Below are positions 39,322-49,144 of a stretch of DNA of 64,000 nt, piece by piece. This DNA is from an uncultured Flavobacteriaceae bacterium (GTDB lineage Bacteria > Bacteroidota > Bacteroidia > Flavobacteriales > Flavobacteriaceae). A program made the position numbers and the translations under genes. How positions within the stretch are numbered: the first letter of the stretch is position 1; every line of letters begins with the position of its first letter. The notes under the pieces were generated by a model. It made no database searches, was not told the origin of the DNA, and saw nothing but the letters and a program-made list of their open reading frames with translations. Where the stretch lies: the NCBI GenBank assembly GCA_943787365.1, contig CALSMD010000006.1, positions 509,984 through 573,983 of the forward strand, given 5' to 3'.

Positions 39322-41661
39322 ATGGCAAAAAAGAAAACAGCATCTCTTAATTTTTCAAAACCGATTCGTTGGTTTTGGATGTGTTTTTTAGCAGCTGTTT
39401 TTGGAGTAGCCCTCATTTTTCTATCTGCTTCCTTAGGGTTTTTTGGTGAAATGCCAGACACGACTGCTTTAGAAAATCCACGAACAAATTTAGCCACTGA
39501 AATCATTTCGTCCGATGGAGAAACACTTGGAAAATTTTATTATCAAGACAATAGAACTCCAGTCGCTTTTAGTAAACTACCCAAACATCTTGTAGAGGCG
39601 CTTATTGCAACTGAAGACGTGAGACATTATGAGCATGCAGGGATTGATGCTCGTGGCACCTTAAGAGCCGTTATTAAACTAGGTAAAGGCGGAGGGGCAA
39701 GCACCATTTCCCAACAATTAGCCAAACAACTTTTTCATGGAGAAGGCTCTCGAAACACAATTGGTAGAATAACTCAAAAAATAAAAGAATGGGTAATTGC
39801 AACGCGTTTGGAACGTCAATACACCAAAGAAGAAATTATTGCCCAATATTTTAATATTTATGATTTTGGAAATAATGCGGACGGCATTCGATCGGCATCC
39901 AGAATTTATTTTGGGAAAGAACCAATGGATTTATCAATCAATGAGTCTGCGATGTTAGTAGGCATGTTTAAAAATTCTTCGCTCTATAATCCACGTCCAA
40001 AACGAAACCCTGAAGGGACCAAAAACCGTCGAAATGTTGTATTAAGCCAAATGGCTAAATATGGTTTTATAGAGGAAACATTAAAAGATTCATTGCAACA
40101 ATTACCCTTGGGGCTCAACTATACTCCCGAATCACATCGTGAAGGAATTGCGACCTATTTTAGAGCGTATCTTAGAGAGTTTATGAAAGAATGGGTTAAC
40201 AATCCTCAAAACAGAAAACCGAATGGAGATAAATATAACATCTACAAAGATGGTCTTAAAATTCACACCACGATTGATTCTCGCATGCAAACTTTTGCAG
40301 AAACAGCAACCAAGGAGCACATGTCTAATTTACAAGCAGAGTTTTTTGTTCAAAATACACCAAGACGAAATCGAACGGCCCCCTTTTTGGATTTAGAACC
40401 TGAAGAAATCACGGATTTATTAAACACTAGTATGCGCCGTTCTGAGCGTTGGCGTAAAATGAAGTATGATCTTAAAAAATCAAATGCCGAAATTAAAGCC
40501 TCGTTTGATAAGCCAGTTGCTATGAAAATATTTTCTTGGGATGCTAAAAATAATGAAATAGACACCGTTATGACCCCCAGAGATTCTATGCGTTATTACA
40601 AGTCTTTTTTAAGATCCGGAATGCTATCGATGGAACCACAAACAGGATTTGTGAAAGCATGGGTTGGAGGCATTAACTACAAACACTTCCAATATGATAT
40701 GGCAAAGCAAGGGAAACGCCAAGTAGGATCTACTTTTAAACCATTTGTATATGCCGCCGCTATTGATCAACTTCACCTGTCTCCCTGTGACACGTTTCCA
40801 AAATCCCAAATTACAATTGAAGCCATGAAACATGGAAACATGAAACCATGGTCTCCAAAAAACTCAGGTGGAAATTATGGAGGATTTGAAACCCTCAAAT
40901 CGGCTTTGGCAAATTCAAGAAATACCATTACAGCCCGCTTGATGAATGAAATTGGACCTCAACCCGTTATTGATTTAGCACGGAGTTTAGGTGTGGAACA
41001 AAATATTCCTGCAGTGCCTTCGATCGCCCTAGGAACCCCCGACTTAAGTGTCTATGAAATGGTAGCCGCATATTCTACTTTTGCAAATCAAGGGGTCTAT
41101 ACCAAGCCTGTTATGGTGACTCAAATAGAAGATAAAAACGGTACAATCCTTTATCAATATGCCCCTGAAACAAAAGATGTTCTGAGTAAAGAAGTAGCCT
41201 ATGTGAGTGTTAAACTGATGGAAGGTGTAACCCAGTTTGGTTCAGGTCAGCGCTTGCGCCACAATACCGCTAAAGATCAACTTGTTTATAAAGAAATTGT
41301 CACGGGCTATCCTTACGAATTCACAAATCCAATTGCAGGAAAAACAGGAACGACTCAAAACCAAAGTGATGGCTGGTTTATGGGAATGGTCCCTAATTTG
41401 GTTACAGGTGTATGGGTTGGTGGAGAAGATCGTGCCACCCATTTTAAAACAATTACGTACGGACAAGGTGCTGCTATGGCACTTCCTATCTGGGCAAATT
41501 ACATGCGAAGCTGTTATATGTTGGAGGAATTAGGAATTTCAAAAGAAGATTTTATTGCTCCTGAAGACCTCACTATTAAAGTAGAGTGCAAACCCATCGT
41601 TGAAGAGGGAGATCCGATTCCCGAAGAGGAAACACCGATTACGCCAGACATCGATTTCTAA
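39322..41661 (+). CDS. Class A penicillin-binding protein 1A
   Basis: Transglycosylase IATEDVRHYEHAGIDARGTLRA...GGASTISQQLAKQLF; transpeptidase QVGSTFKPFVYAAAID; GKTGTTQNQSDGWFMG. Confidence 0.95.
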   Translation: MAKKKTASLNFSKPIRWFWMCFLAAVFGVALIFLSASLGFFGEMPDTTALENPRTNLATEIISSDGETLGKFYYQDNRTPVAFSKLPKHLVEALIATEDVRHYEHAGIDARGTLRAVIKLGKGGGASTISQQLAKQLFHGEGSRNTIGRITQKIKEWVIATRLERQYTKEEIIAQYFNIYDFGNNADGIRSASRIYFGKEPMDLSINESAMLVGMFKNSSLYNPRPKRNPEGTKNRRNVVLSQMAKYGFIEETLKDSLQQLPLGLNYTPESHREGIATYFRAYLREFMKEWVNNPQNRKPNGDKYNIYKDGLKIHTTIDSRMQTFAETATKEHMSNLQAEFFVQNTPRRNRTAPFLDLEPEEITDLLNTSMRRSERWRKMKYDLKKSNAEIKASFDKPVAMKIFSWDAKNNEIDTVMTPRDSMRYYKSFLRSGMLSMEPQTGFVKAWVGGINYKHFQYDMAKQGKRQVGSTFKPFVYAAAIDQLHLSPCDTFPKSQITIEAMKHGNMKPWSPKNSGGNYGGFETLKSALANSRNTITARLMNEIGPQPVIDLARSLGVEQNIPAVPSIALGTPDLSVYEMVAAYSTFANQGVYTKPVMVTQIEDKNGTILYQYAPETKDVLSKEVAYVSVKLMEGVTQFGSGQRLRHNTAKDQLVYKEIVTGYPYEFTNPIAGKTGTTQNQSDGWFMGMVPNLVTGVWVGGEDRATHFKTITYGQGAAMALPIWANYMRSCYMLEELGISKEDFIAPEDLTIKVECKPIVEEGDPIPEEETPITPDIDF

Positions 41662-41717
41662 CGAAATTATTCAAATAATAAGATTTTTTTTGTACTTTTT
41701 TGTCCTAAATTAAAGTC

Positions 41718-42419
41718 ATGATAAATAAACAAGTAGCAGACGTAAAAGAAGCCCTCAATGGCGTCTCCAACGGAATGACCTTAATGCTCGGTGGTTTTGG
41801 ATTGTGTGGAATTCCCGAAAACACAATCTCTGAACTGGTGGATATGGACGTTAAGGAACTCACCTGTATTTCAAACAATGCTGGAGTTGATGATTTTGGA
41901 CTTGGACTATTACTTCAAAAGCACCAAATCAAAAAAATGATTTCATCTTATGTTGGTGAAAATGATGAGTTTGAACGTCAAATGCTTTCGGGAGAATTGG
42001 ATGTAGAACTAATCCCTCAAGGCACTTTAGCCGAACGTTGTCGTGCGGCGCAAGCAGGATTTCCAGCCATTTATACTCCTGCGGGTTATGGAACTGAGGT
42101 AGCGGAAGGAAAAGAGACCCGCGAATTTGATGGTAAAATGTATGTTTTAGAAAGGGCATTTAAGGCCGATTTTTCTTTTGTGAAAGCCTGGAAAGGGGAT
42201 GCCGCAGGAAATTTAATATTTAAAGGAACCGCTAGAAATTTTAATCCAAATATGTGTGGTGCGGCTACAATTACGGTTGCTGAGGTTGAGGAATTAGTCC
42301 CTGTTGGAGCTCTGGATCCCAATCAAATTCACATCCCTGGAATTTTTGTACAACGTATTTTCCAAGGAAAGGATTACGAAAAACGTATTGAAAAACGAAC
42401 CCTAAGACAAAAATCATAA
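41718..42419 (+). CDS. scoA: 3-oxoacid CoA-transferase subunit A
   Basis: [50 protein letters not shown]. Confidence 0.93.
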   Translation: MINKQVADVKEALNGVSNGMTLMLGGFGLCGIPENTISELVDMDVKELTCISNNAGVDDFGLGLLLQKHQIKKMISSYVGENDEFERQMLSGELDVELIPQGTLAERCRAAQAGFPAIYTPAGYGTEVAEGKETREFDGKMYVLERAFKADFSFVKAWKGDAAGNLIFKGTARNFNPNMCGAATITVAEVEELVPVGALDPNQIHIPGIFVQRIFQGKDYEKRIEKRTLRQKS

Positions 42420-42421
42420 TC

Positions 42422-43075
42422 ATGTTAGACAAAAATGGGATTGCTAAACGTATCGCAGAAGAAGTCCAAAATGGATATTACGTGAATCTTGGTATTGGGA
42501 TTCCAACGCTTGTTGCCAACTTTGTTCGCGACGATATTGAAGTTGAATTTCAAAGTGAAAATGGTGTTTTGGGAATGGGTCCTTTTCCTTTTGAAGGCGA
42601 AGAAGATGCCGATCTTATAAATGCAGGAAAACAAACCATTACTACGCTTGATGGGGCTAGTTTTTTTGATTCCGCTACCAGTTTCTCAATGATTCGAGGT
42701 CAGCATGTGCACCTTACAATTTTAGGAGCAATGGAAGTTTCAGAAAATGGGGATATTGCCAATTGGAAAATTCCGGGTTATATGGTTAAAGGCATGGGAG
42801 GTGCGATGGACTTGGTTGCCAGCGCCGAAAACATTATCGTTGCCATGATGCATACCAATAAAAAAGGAGAATCTAAACTTTTAAAGCGGTGTTCACTGCC
42901 ATTGACAGGTGTAGCATGTGTTAAAAAAATTGTAACCAATTTAGCTGTTTTAGAGGTTACCAAAGACGGTTTTAAACTCTTAGAACGCGCGCCGGGAATC
43001 TCTGTAGAAACCATTCAACAAGCCACAGAAGGCCATCTTATTGTTGAGGGTGTTGTTCCTGAAATGAAATTATAA
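42422..43075 (+). CDS. scoB: 3-oxoacid CoA-transferase subunit B
   Basis: YVNLGIGIPTLVANF; FQSENGVLGMGPFP; VKGMGGAMDLVASA. Confidence 0.93.
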   Translation: MLDKNGIAKRIAEEVQNGYYVNLGIGIPTLVANFVRDDIEVEFQSENGVLGMGPFPFEGEEDADLINAGKQTITTLDGASFFDSATSFSMIRGQHVHLTILGAMEVSENGDIANWKIPGYMVKGMGGAMDLVASAENIIVAMMHTNKKGESKLLKRCSLPLTGVACVKKIVTNLAVLEVTKDGFKLLERAPGISVETIQQATEGHLIVEGVVPEMKL

Positions 43076-44761
43076 TCCTTTCGGAATTGCATCAATCAGC
43101 GCTTTAGTATAGGCTTTTTGAGGGTTGTCATAAATGGCATCTGCTTCACCAAGTTCCTCTATTTTTCCTTTGTTCATCACCATCAACTGATCGGACATAA
43201 ACTTTACGACGGCCAAATCATGAGATATAAAAATATAGGTAAATCCATAATCTTCTTTTAGCACATTTAATAAATTCAGCACTTGTGCTTGCACCGAAAT
43301 ATCGAGTGCAGATACGGATTCGTCACAAATAATTAATTTTGGTTCTACGGCGATGGTTCTCGCAATACCAATTCGTTGTCGTTGCCCTCCAGAGAATTCG
43401 TGAGGATAGCGGTCAAAATGGGAGGGGTCTAAACCTACTTTTTCTAAAATTTCTAGGGTTTTTGTTTTGCGTTCTTTATCAGATGAAAAGAGCCTATGCA
43501 CTTTCATAGGTTCCATAATTGCATCTCCTACCGTAAGTCGTGGGTTGAGTGAGGCATAGGGATCCTGAAAGATAATCTGAATTTCTTTTCGCAACGCGCG
43601 CATCTCTTTTTTATGGAGGTTTGTAATGTCTTTTCCTTTATAGTTTAGAGTCCCAGCGGTTGCTTTGTCGAGTTGTAAAATGGCTTTTCCTAGGGTTGAT
43701 TTTCCACAACCAGATTCACCCACCAGACCCATTGTTTCTCCAGCATAGACTTTAAAACTCACAGTATCCACTGCCTTGAAAGCAGTTTTTGTGCCAAAAA
43801 AAGAAGGGTTTGAAAAATATATTTTCTCTAGATTAATCACTTCCAACAGTGGTGCTTGACTGTATATTTCTTTATGTTTCTTAGCTCTGGTGTTTTTGGA
43901 AATGACACTTTTGGAAATGGTATTAGATAAAAAATCACTGATGGTAGGGAGTTGTTTCAATCGTGATTTTAGGGTTGGTCGTGCACCTATGAGTGCTTTT
44001 GTATAGTCTTCCTTAGGAGTTTTAAAAATGGATTTTGTAGGGCCACTTTCAATAATACTTCCTTGATACATTACTAGGATTCGATCTGCAATTTCAGAGA
44101 CCAAAGCCAAATCATGACTTATAAAAATCACGCTCATTTTGCATTCTTTTTGCAGGGTTTTTAAGAGTGCGATAATGTCTTTTTGAACCGTCACATCAAG
44201 CGCTGTAGTTGGTTCATCTGCAATCAGAATATCAGGCTTACAAGCAATTGCCATAGCAATCATGACACGCTGTTGTTGACCTCCAGATATTTCATGAGGA
44301 TATTTTTTAAAGGTTTCATGCGGTGTGGGAATTTTCACCTCATTAAATAACTGTATTACCTTGTCTTTCACTTCTTTTTTTGAGAGCGAAGTGTGTTGAA
44401 ACAAAAGTTCTTCCACTTGTGCTCCACAGGACATTGAGGGGTTCAAAGCACTCATGGGTTCTTGAAAAATCATGCCTATTTTTTGACCTCGAAGCGCCTC
44501 CAACTCTTTCTGTGAATAATGAAGGAGATTTTCATTTTTGAATAGAATTTCTCCAGCACTAACCACACTCTTTTTAGGAGGTAACAAGCCCATAATTGCG
44601 AGTGATGCTACGGATTTTCCACTACCAGATTCGCCTACAATCCCAAGAATTTCATTTGGAAACAAATCGTATGAGATGCCATGCAGTACTTCATTTAAAC
44701 CCGTATTGGATTTAAAGGCAACGCGCAGATTTTGAATGTTTAAAATAGGTGTTTGATCCAT
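43070..44761 (-). CDS. Fused dipeptide/oligopeptide ABC transporter ATP-binding protein (two NBDs, YejF/DppDF-like)
   Basis: Two Walker A motifs (GESGSGKS, GESGCGKS) and two signature motifs (SGGQQQR, SGGQRQR). Confidence 0.93.
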   Translation of the reverse strand: MDQTPILNIQNLRVAFKSNTGLNEVLHGISYDLFPNEILGIVGESGSGKSVASLAIMGLLPPKKSVVSAGEILFKNENLLHYSQKELEALRGQKIGMIFQEPMSALNPSMSCGAQVEELLFQHTSLSKKEVKDKVIQLFNEVKIPTPHETFKKYPHEISGGQQQRVMIAMAIACKPDILIADEPTTALDVTVQKDIIALLKTLQKECKMSVIFISHDLALVSEIADRILVMYQGSIIESGPTKSIFKTPKEDYTKALIGARPTLKSRLKQLPTISDFLSNTISKSVISKNTRAKKHKEIYSQAPLLEVINLEKIYFSNPSFFGTKTAFKAVDTVSFKVYAGETMGLVGESGCGKSTLGKAILQLDKATAGTLNYKGKDITNLHKKEMRALRKEIQIIFQDPYASLNPRLTVGDAIMEPMKVHRLFSSDKERKTKTLEILEKVGLDPSHFDRYPHEFSGGQRQRIGIARTIAVEPKLIICDESVSALDISVQAQVLNLLNVLKEDYGFTYIFISHDLAVVKFMSDQLMVMNKGKIEELGEADAIYDNPQKAYTKALIDAIPKGL

Positions 44762-44764
44762 TGC

Positions 44765-45478
44765 TTAAATATAAGCAATTTCATCCGTTTCTAATAAGGC
44801 TTCTCCACGGAGTCTTAAAATAATTTGTGCTACGGCAATGGTATCTTTTTGGCAATAGGTTACAATCCGGTCGATGTTATTTTCTTCGTAATAGACGCGA
44901 AATATTTCACTGCCATCAATATCATCTTTAGGAGATGGAATCCCCAACACACTGGTTAATAGCTTCAAAGAAGTATAATGCTTATAGTCGCCAAATTTCC
45001 ATAATTCTAGGGTGTCTAGGTGCGGAACTTCCCACGGTTTTTTGCCAAATAAATTCAGCTTCGATGGTAATGGAATGTTGTGTATAATCATTCTTCGTGC
45101 GATATAGGGGAAGTCAAATTCTTTTCCATTATGTGCGCAGAACAAGTGTTTTGGTCTTGAAAAATGCGTTTCAATAAGGGTTTTAAACTCTAAAAGAAGG
45201 CTGTGTTCTTCGCCATAAAATGAGGTGATTCTAAATCGACGTTCGGAGTTTACAAAGGTAAAATAGCCGACAGAAATACAGATAATTTTTCCAAATTCTG
45301 CCCAAATCCCTGCACGGTCATAGAACGCTTCTGGACTGTAATCTTCTTTGCGTTGGTATTTTGATTTTTGCTCCCAAAGTAGTTGTTTGTTTTCAGAAAG
45401 CTCCGAATAGTGTTCGGTTTCGGGAACCGTTTCAATGTCTAAAAACAGTAGGTTTTCAAGGTTGAGTTTTTGGAGCAT
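44765..45478 (-). CDS. 3'-5' exonuclease (predicted, RNase H-like)
   Basis: MLQKLNLENLLFLDIETVPETEHY; FCAHNGKEFDFPYIARRMI; YCQKDTIAVAQIILR (DEDD motifs). Confidence 0.8.
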   Translation of the reverse strand: MLQKLNLENLLFLDIETVPETEHYSELSENKQLLWEQKSKYQRKEDYSPEAFYDRAGIWAEFGKIICISVGYFTFVNSERRFRITSFYGEEHSLLLEFKTLIETHFSRPKHLFCAHNGKEFDFPYIARRMIIHNIPLPSKLNLFGKKPWEVPHLDTLELWKFGDYKHYTSLKLLTSVLGIPSPKDDIDGSEIFRVYYEENNIDRIVTYCQKDTIAVAQIILRLRGEALLETDEIAYI

Positions 45479-46616
45479 GAGATAACATTTTATAAGCTTC
45501 TTCGATGTACACTGAAATATCATCCGAAAAAATTTGTGAGCTAGCATTAGGAGATTTCTCATCTCCGAGTCTTACAATAATTACATTATCCGTTGGCTCC
45601 ACAATTACATATTGTCCCAAATGTCCTCGCATCATAAAAAATGATTTGTCCTCTCGTTTTTGTAGCCACCATCCATAACCATATTGAGGGCTCTCCGAAA
45701 ATCGAGGTGTTAAGGATTTTGCAATAAATGCAGAATCTAACACTTGTTTACCATTCCATTTCCCATGGTCTTTATAGAGTTTTCCAAAGCGTGCAAAGTC
45801 TTTTGCGTTACTCGCAATACAGCAGTAGGCTTTAACGAGGTCATTCTCTTTACTATCCACTTGCCAGAGGGTTTGATTTTCGCTCCCCAAGGGTTTCCAA
45901 AAACTTTCTGTAAGATAATCGTATAGTTTTTTCCCTGTTGCTTTTTCTATGACCATTGCCAACAACTGCGTGTCTCCACTCGCATATTTATAAGATTTTC
46001 CAGGTTCATTCACGACTTTGAGTCCCAAAATCACGTTTTCTAAATCATCGTCAAAATAGGCACGGGTTGTGATGGAGAGTGGTGAATAATATTTTTCGTC
46101 CCAATTGGTCCCTGATGCCATTGATGACAAATCTCCTACGGTCATTTGTGCGGCTAATCCTTCACTAAATTCAGGGAAGAATTCTCCTACAGGCTGGTCT
46201 AAACTTTTGATGTATCCATCGCTAATTGCTTTCCCTAAAAGTCCCGACACATAACTTTTGGCCATTGAAAATGAATTGGTTTTGGAATTTTCATCAAATC
46301 CGTCATAATAGTTTTCAAACCAGATACTGTCATTTTTGATGATTACATAGGCAATCGTTCCTGTTTTTTTGTTGAAATCACTTAAGACTTCTGTCTCTGG
46401 GACGCTGTTAAAATCTTCATGAACAGGCCACGGTTGTGGCACATCATTTTCAATCACTACATTGTCAAATTCTTTATAGTCTTCTAAATAGGCTGTTGTG
46501 TACCCTTTGGCATATATAGTGCGGACTGCCTTTAAAAGGTAATCGGTATCTGTGATATAGAGAATTGCAATGAGTACTGCAACGAGAATTAATAGTCGTG
46601 TTATGAATTTTTTCAT
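45456..46616 (-). CDS. Serine hydrolase, beta-lactamase class C family
   Basis: FSMAKSYVSGLLG (SxxK), YKYASGDTQLL, MMRGHLGQYVIV. Confidence 0.88.
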   Translation of the reverse strand: MKKFITRLLILVAVLIAILYITDTDYLLKAVRTIYAKGYTTAYLEDYKEFDNVVIENDVPQPWPVHEDFNSVPETEVLSDFNKKTGTIAYVIIKNDSIWFENYYDGFDENSKTNSFSMAKSYVSGLLGKAISDGYIKSLDQPVGEFFPEFSEGLAAQMTVGDLSSMASGTNWDEKYYSPLSITTRAYFDDDLENVILGLKVVNEPGKSYKYASGDTQLLAMVIEKATGKKLYDYLTESFWKPLGSENQTLWQVDSKENDLVKAYCCIASNAKDFARFGKLYKDHGKWNGKQVLDSAFIAKSLTPRFSESPQYGYGWWLQKREDKSFFMMRGHLGQYVIVEPTDNVIIVRLGDEKSPNASSQIFSDDISVYIEEAYKMLSHAPKTQP

Positions 46617-46670
46617 TTGTGTGTGTTTATAACATTGTAAATATAAAATAAATCCGACACCCAATACTTC

Positions 46671-46768
46671 TTATTTTAGTAAATAAAAAATCCCGCCGTT
46701 ATAGCTTGGTGCAGCATAAATAACTTTTCCAGAGATTGCAGAATGGGAGCCCACCTCACCCCTAAATA
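46671..46768 (-). pseudogene. Possible orphan 3' coding remnant
   Basis: Minus-strand reading LFRGEVGSHSAISGKVIYAAPSYNGGIFYLLK* with a stop a few codons upstream; looks protein-like but has no start. Confidence 0.35.
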
Positions 46769-46809
46769 AAAAACAATATTAGCTAATTTTAATCAAAAAA
46801 ACGAAAGCA

Positions 46810-47799
46810 CTAACGTATTAGTTTTACAACATCTTTAGCAAAATAGCTTGCAATGAGGTCTGCCCCAGCGCGTTTAAAGGCCATTGTTGTTTCTAGCATT
46901 GCTTGATCGTGATTGAGCCATCCTTTTTCGCTTGCAGCTTTGATCATGGCATATTCGCCACTCACTTGATAAGCCGCCACAGGCACATCAAATTCGTTTT
47001 TAATTTCCCGAAGTATATCTAAATATGCCAAACCTGGCTTCACCATTACAATGTCTGCACCTTCGTCAATGTCCATTTCGGTTTCCCTTAATGCCTCAAA
47101 ACGGTTGGCGTAATCCATCTGATAGGTTTTTTTGTCTTTTGGAATATTTTTAGAATCTACAGGAGCAGAATCTAAGGCATCTCTAAAAGGTCCATAAAAT
47201 GAAGAGGCGTATTTGGCACTGTAACTCATGATCCCCGCATCAACATAGTCGTTGTCTTCAAAGGCTTCACGAATGCTGAGAATCCGTCCGTCCATCATAT
47301 CACTAGGCGCCACAAAATCTGCACCTGCCTCAATGTGAGATAAACTCATTCCTGTCAAAATTTCTACGGTAGTATCATTTTGAATAATTCCATTAGAAAC
47401 AATTCCATCGTGACCATAAATTGAATAAGGATCCAGTGCGACATCTGTCATGACGAGCATTTCTGGACAAACATTTTTGATGGTTTTTACAGCACGTTGC
47501 ATCAAGCCGTTTGAATTTAAAGCTTCCGTGCCTTTATTATCTTTAAGAATATCGGCTACTTTCACAAAGACGAGCACGGACTTTAATCCTAAACTCCAAA
47601 GTAGTTTTACTTCAGATTCAAGAGTGTCCAAACTAAATCTAAAATAGTTGGGCATGGAAGGGATTTCATCCTTGATCCCTTTCCCTTCTACAACAAACAA
47701 AGGGACTAAAAAATCATTTGGTGTCAGAACGGTTTCTCTTACCAAGCTACGGATTGATTCATTGGATCGTAAACGTCTATTTCTTTTGATTGGATACAT
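46810..47799 (-). CDS. hemB: Delta-aminolevulinic acid dehydratase (porphobilinogen synthase)
   Basis: MYPIKRNRRLRSNESIRSLVRET; FVAPSDMMDGRI; DIVMVKPGLAYLDI. Confidence 0.97.
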   Translation of the reverse strand: MYPIKRNRRLRSNESIRSLVRETVLTPNDFLVPLFVVEGKGIKDEIPSMPNYFRFSLDTLESEVKLLWSLGLKSVLVFVKVADILKDNKGTEALNSNGLMQRAVKTIKNVCPEMLVMTDVALDPYSIYGHDGIVSNGIIQNDTTVEILTGMSLSHIEAGADFVAPSDMMDGRILSIREAFEDNDYVDAGIMSYSAKYASSFYGPFRDALDSAPVDSKNIPKDKKTYQMDYANRFEALRETEMDIDEGADIVMVKPGLAYLDILREIKNEFDVPVAAYQVSGEYAMIKAASEKGWLNHDQAMLETTMAFKRAGADLIASYFAKDVVKLIR

Positions 47800-47805
47800 A
47801 ATATT

Positions 47806-47840
47806 AGTTTTAAGCTTCAAGCTAAAAGCTTAAAGTGATT
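47806..47840 (+). repeat. Downstream heptamer array of element 2
   Basis: Plus strand AGTTTTA AGCTTCA AGCTAAA AGCTTAA AGTGATT; ends 6 nt from the hemB ATG (47797-47799). Confidence 0.85.
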
Positions 47841-48189
47841 TTTTAATGGTTTTGATTAATGAAAACAACATTTTTTTAATCTCATCTATTTTTTTTAAAA
47901 GTGCTTTAGAATCTTTTGTAGAGATAAATTTTAATTCATTTGACACCAAAATCAAGTACTCTAATTCATGAGCAGAACCTGATGAAATATAGAGAAATCT
48001 TATAAATTCCTTTTGAGTTTCTCTGCCACAACCTTCTACAATGTTGGTTGGGACAGATAAGCTTGCGCGGTTAATTTGTGAAACAAGATTGAATTGCTCA
48101 GACTTTGGAAAAGCTGATGTTATCTGATAAATATCAATCACAAGATCATGAGACTTTTGCCATACTTTGTAATTTTTATAATCTACCAT
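47830..48189 (-). CDS. Four-helix-bundle protein (23S rRNA intervening-sequence family, intact)
   Basis: 119 aa MVDYKNYKVWQKSHDLVIDIYQITSAFPKSEQFNLVSQINRASLSVPTNIVEGCGRETQKEFIRFLYISSGSAHELEYLILVSNELKFI. Confidence 0.9.
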   Translation of the reverse strand: MVDYKNYKVWQKSHDLVIDIYQITSAFPKSEQFNLVSQINRASLSVPTNIVEGCGRETQKEFIRFLYISSGSAHELEYLILVSNELKFISTKDSKALLKKIDEIKKMLFSLIKTIKKSL

Positions 48190-48221
48190 AACTTTTAACT
48201 TATTGCTTTAAGCTTTAAACC
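48187..48221 (-). repeat. Upstream heptamer array of element 2, inverted relative to the downstream array
   Basis: Minus strand GGTTTAA AGCTTAA AGCAATA AGTTAAA AGTTATG; begins at the hemF stop and its last unit contains the start codon ATG. Confidence 0.85.
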
Positions 48222-49126
48222 TAAGAAACCCATTCAACAGGGTTTTTTAACACCCGTATTAATTGTTCTTCTCTACTGTTTGGTTGGGGATGATGGTCAT
48301 ATACCCACTGTACGTGAGGAGGCAAACTCATCAAAATACTTTCTATTCTTCCATTTGTTTTCAACCCAAAAAGGGTGCCTTTGTCATGCACTAAATTAAA
48401 CTCCACATAACGTCCCCTTCGAATTTCTTGCCAGTTGCGTTCTTCTGGCGTATAGGGTAAATGGATTCGTTTTTCTAAAATAGGAACATAGGCTTCTAAA
48501 AAACGATCTCCCACCTCACTTACAAAATTAAACCACTGTTCCATATTTATATCTTCTGTGGCCTTGCAATAATCAAAAAACAGCCCGCCAATTCCTCGTG
48601 CTTCGTTTCTATGGCTGTTGTAAAAATAATCATCACAACGGTTCTTATAGGTCGTATAAAAATCAGGATTGTGTGCGTCACAGGCCTTTTTGCAGGTTTG
48701 ATGAAAATGGGTTGCATCCTCTTCAAACAGATAATAGGGGGTTAAATCTAGTCCACCACCAAACCATTGATCGACGATTCCTCCTTCTTTGTTATACATT
48801 TCAAAATAGCGCCAATTTGCATGCACTGTGGGTGCCATTGGATTCTTTGGATGCAAGACTAAACTTAGTCCACAAGCAAAAAAATCAACATCACCAACCT
48901 TAAAGTAGGCTTGCATTGAGTCAGGCAACTTGCCATGAACACCTGAAATATTAACACCTCCTTTTTCGAAAACCGCTCCATTTTCTATCACTCGGGTACG
49001 TCCACCACCACCTTCTGGGCGTTTCCAAATATCTTCTTTGAAAGAAGCACTCCCATCAATTTCTTCAAGCTTTGAAGTGATGGTGTCTTGTAAATTTTCG
49101 ATGTAATTATAAAATAGATCTTTCAT
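48221..49126 (-). CDS. hemF: Oxygen-dependent coproporphyrinogen oxidase
   Basis: HPKNPMAPTVHANWRYFE; WFGGGLDLTPYYLFEED; RRGRYVEFNLVHDKGTLFGL. Confidence 0.97.
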   Translation of the reverse strand: MKDLFYNYIENLQDTITSKLEEIDGSASFKEDIWKRPEGGGGRTRVIENGAVFEKGGVNISGVHGKLPDSMQAYFKVGDVDFFACGLSLVLHPKNPMAPTVHANWRYFEMYNKEGGIVDQWFGGGLDLTPYYLFEEDATHFHQTCKKACDAHNPDFYTTYKNRCDDYFYNSHRNEARGIGGLFFDYCKATEDINMEQWFNFVSEVGDRFLEAYVPILEKRIHLPYTPEERNWQEIRRGRYVEFNLVHDKGTLFGLKTNGRIESILMSLPPHVQWVYDHHPQPNSREEQLIRVLKNPVEWVS

Positions 49127-49144
49127 TATAATAGATTTAGGGGG

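Noticed and set aside
43070-44761. Two-NBD ABC ATPase considered as an ABC-F ribosome protection protein
   Set aside because: Motifs and the C-terminal oligopeptide-transporter-type sequence fit a DppD-DppF (YejF-like) fusion rather than ABC-F.
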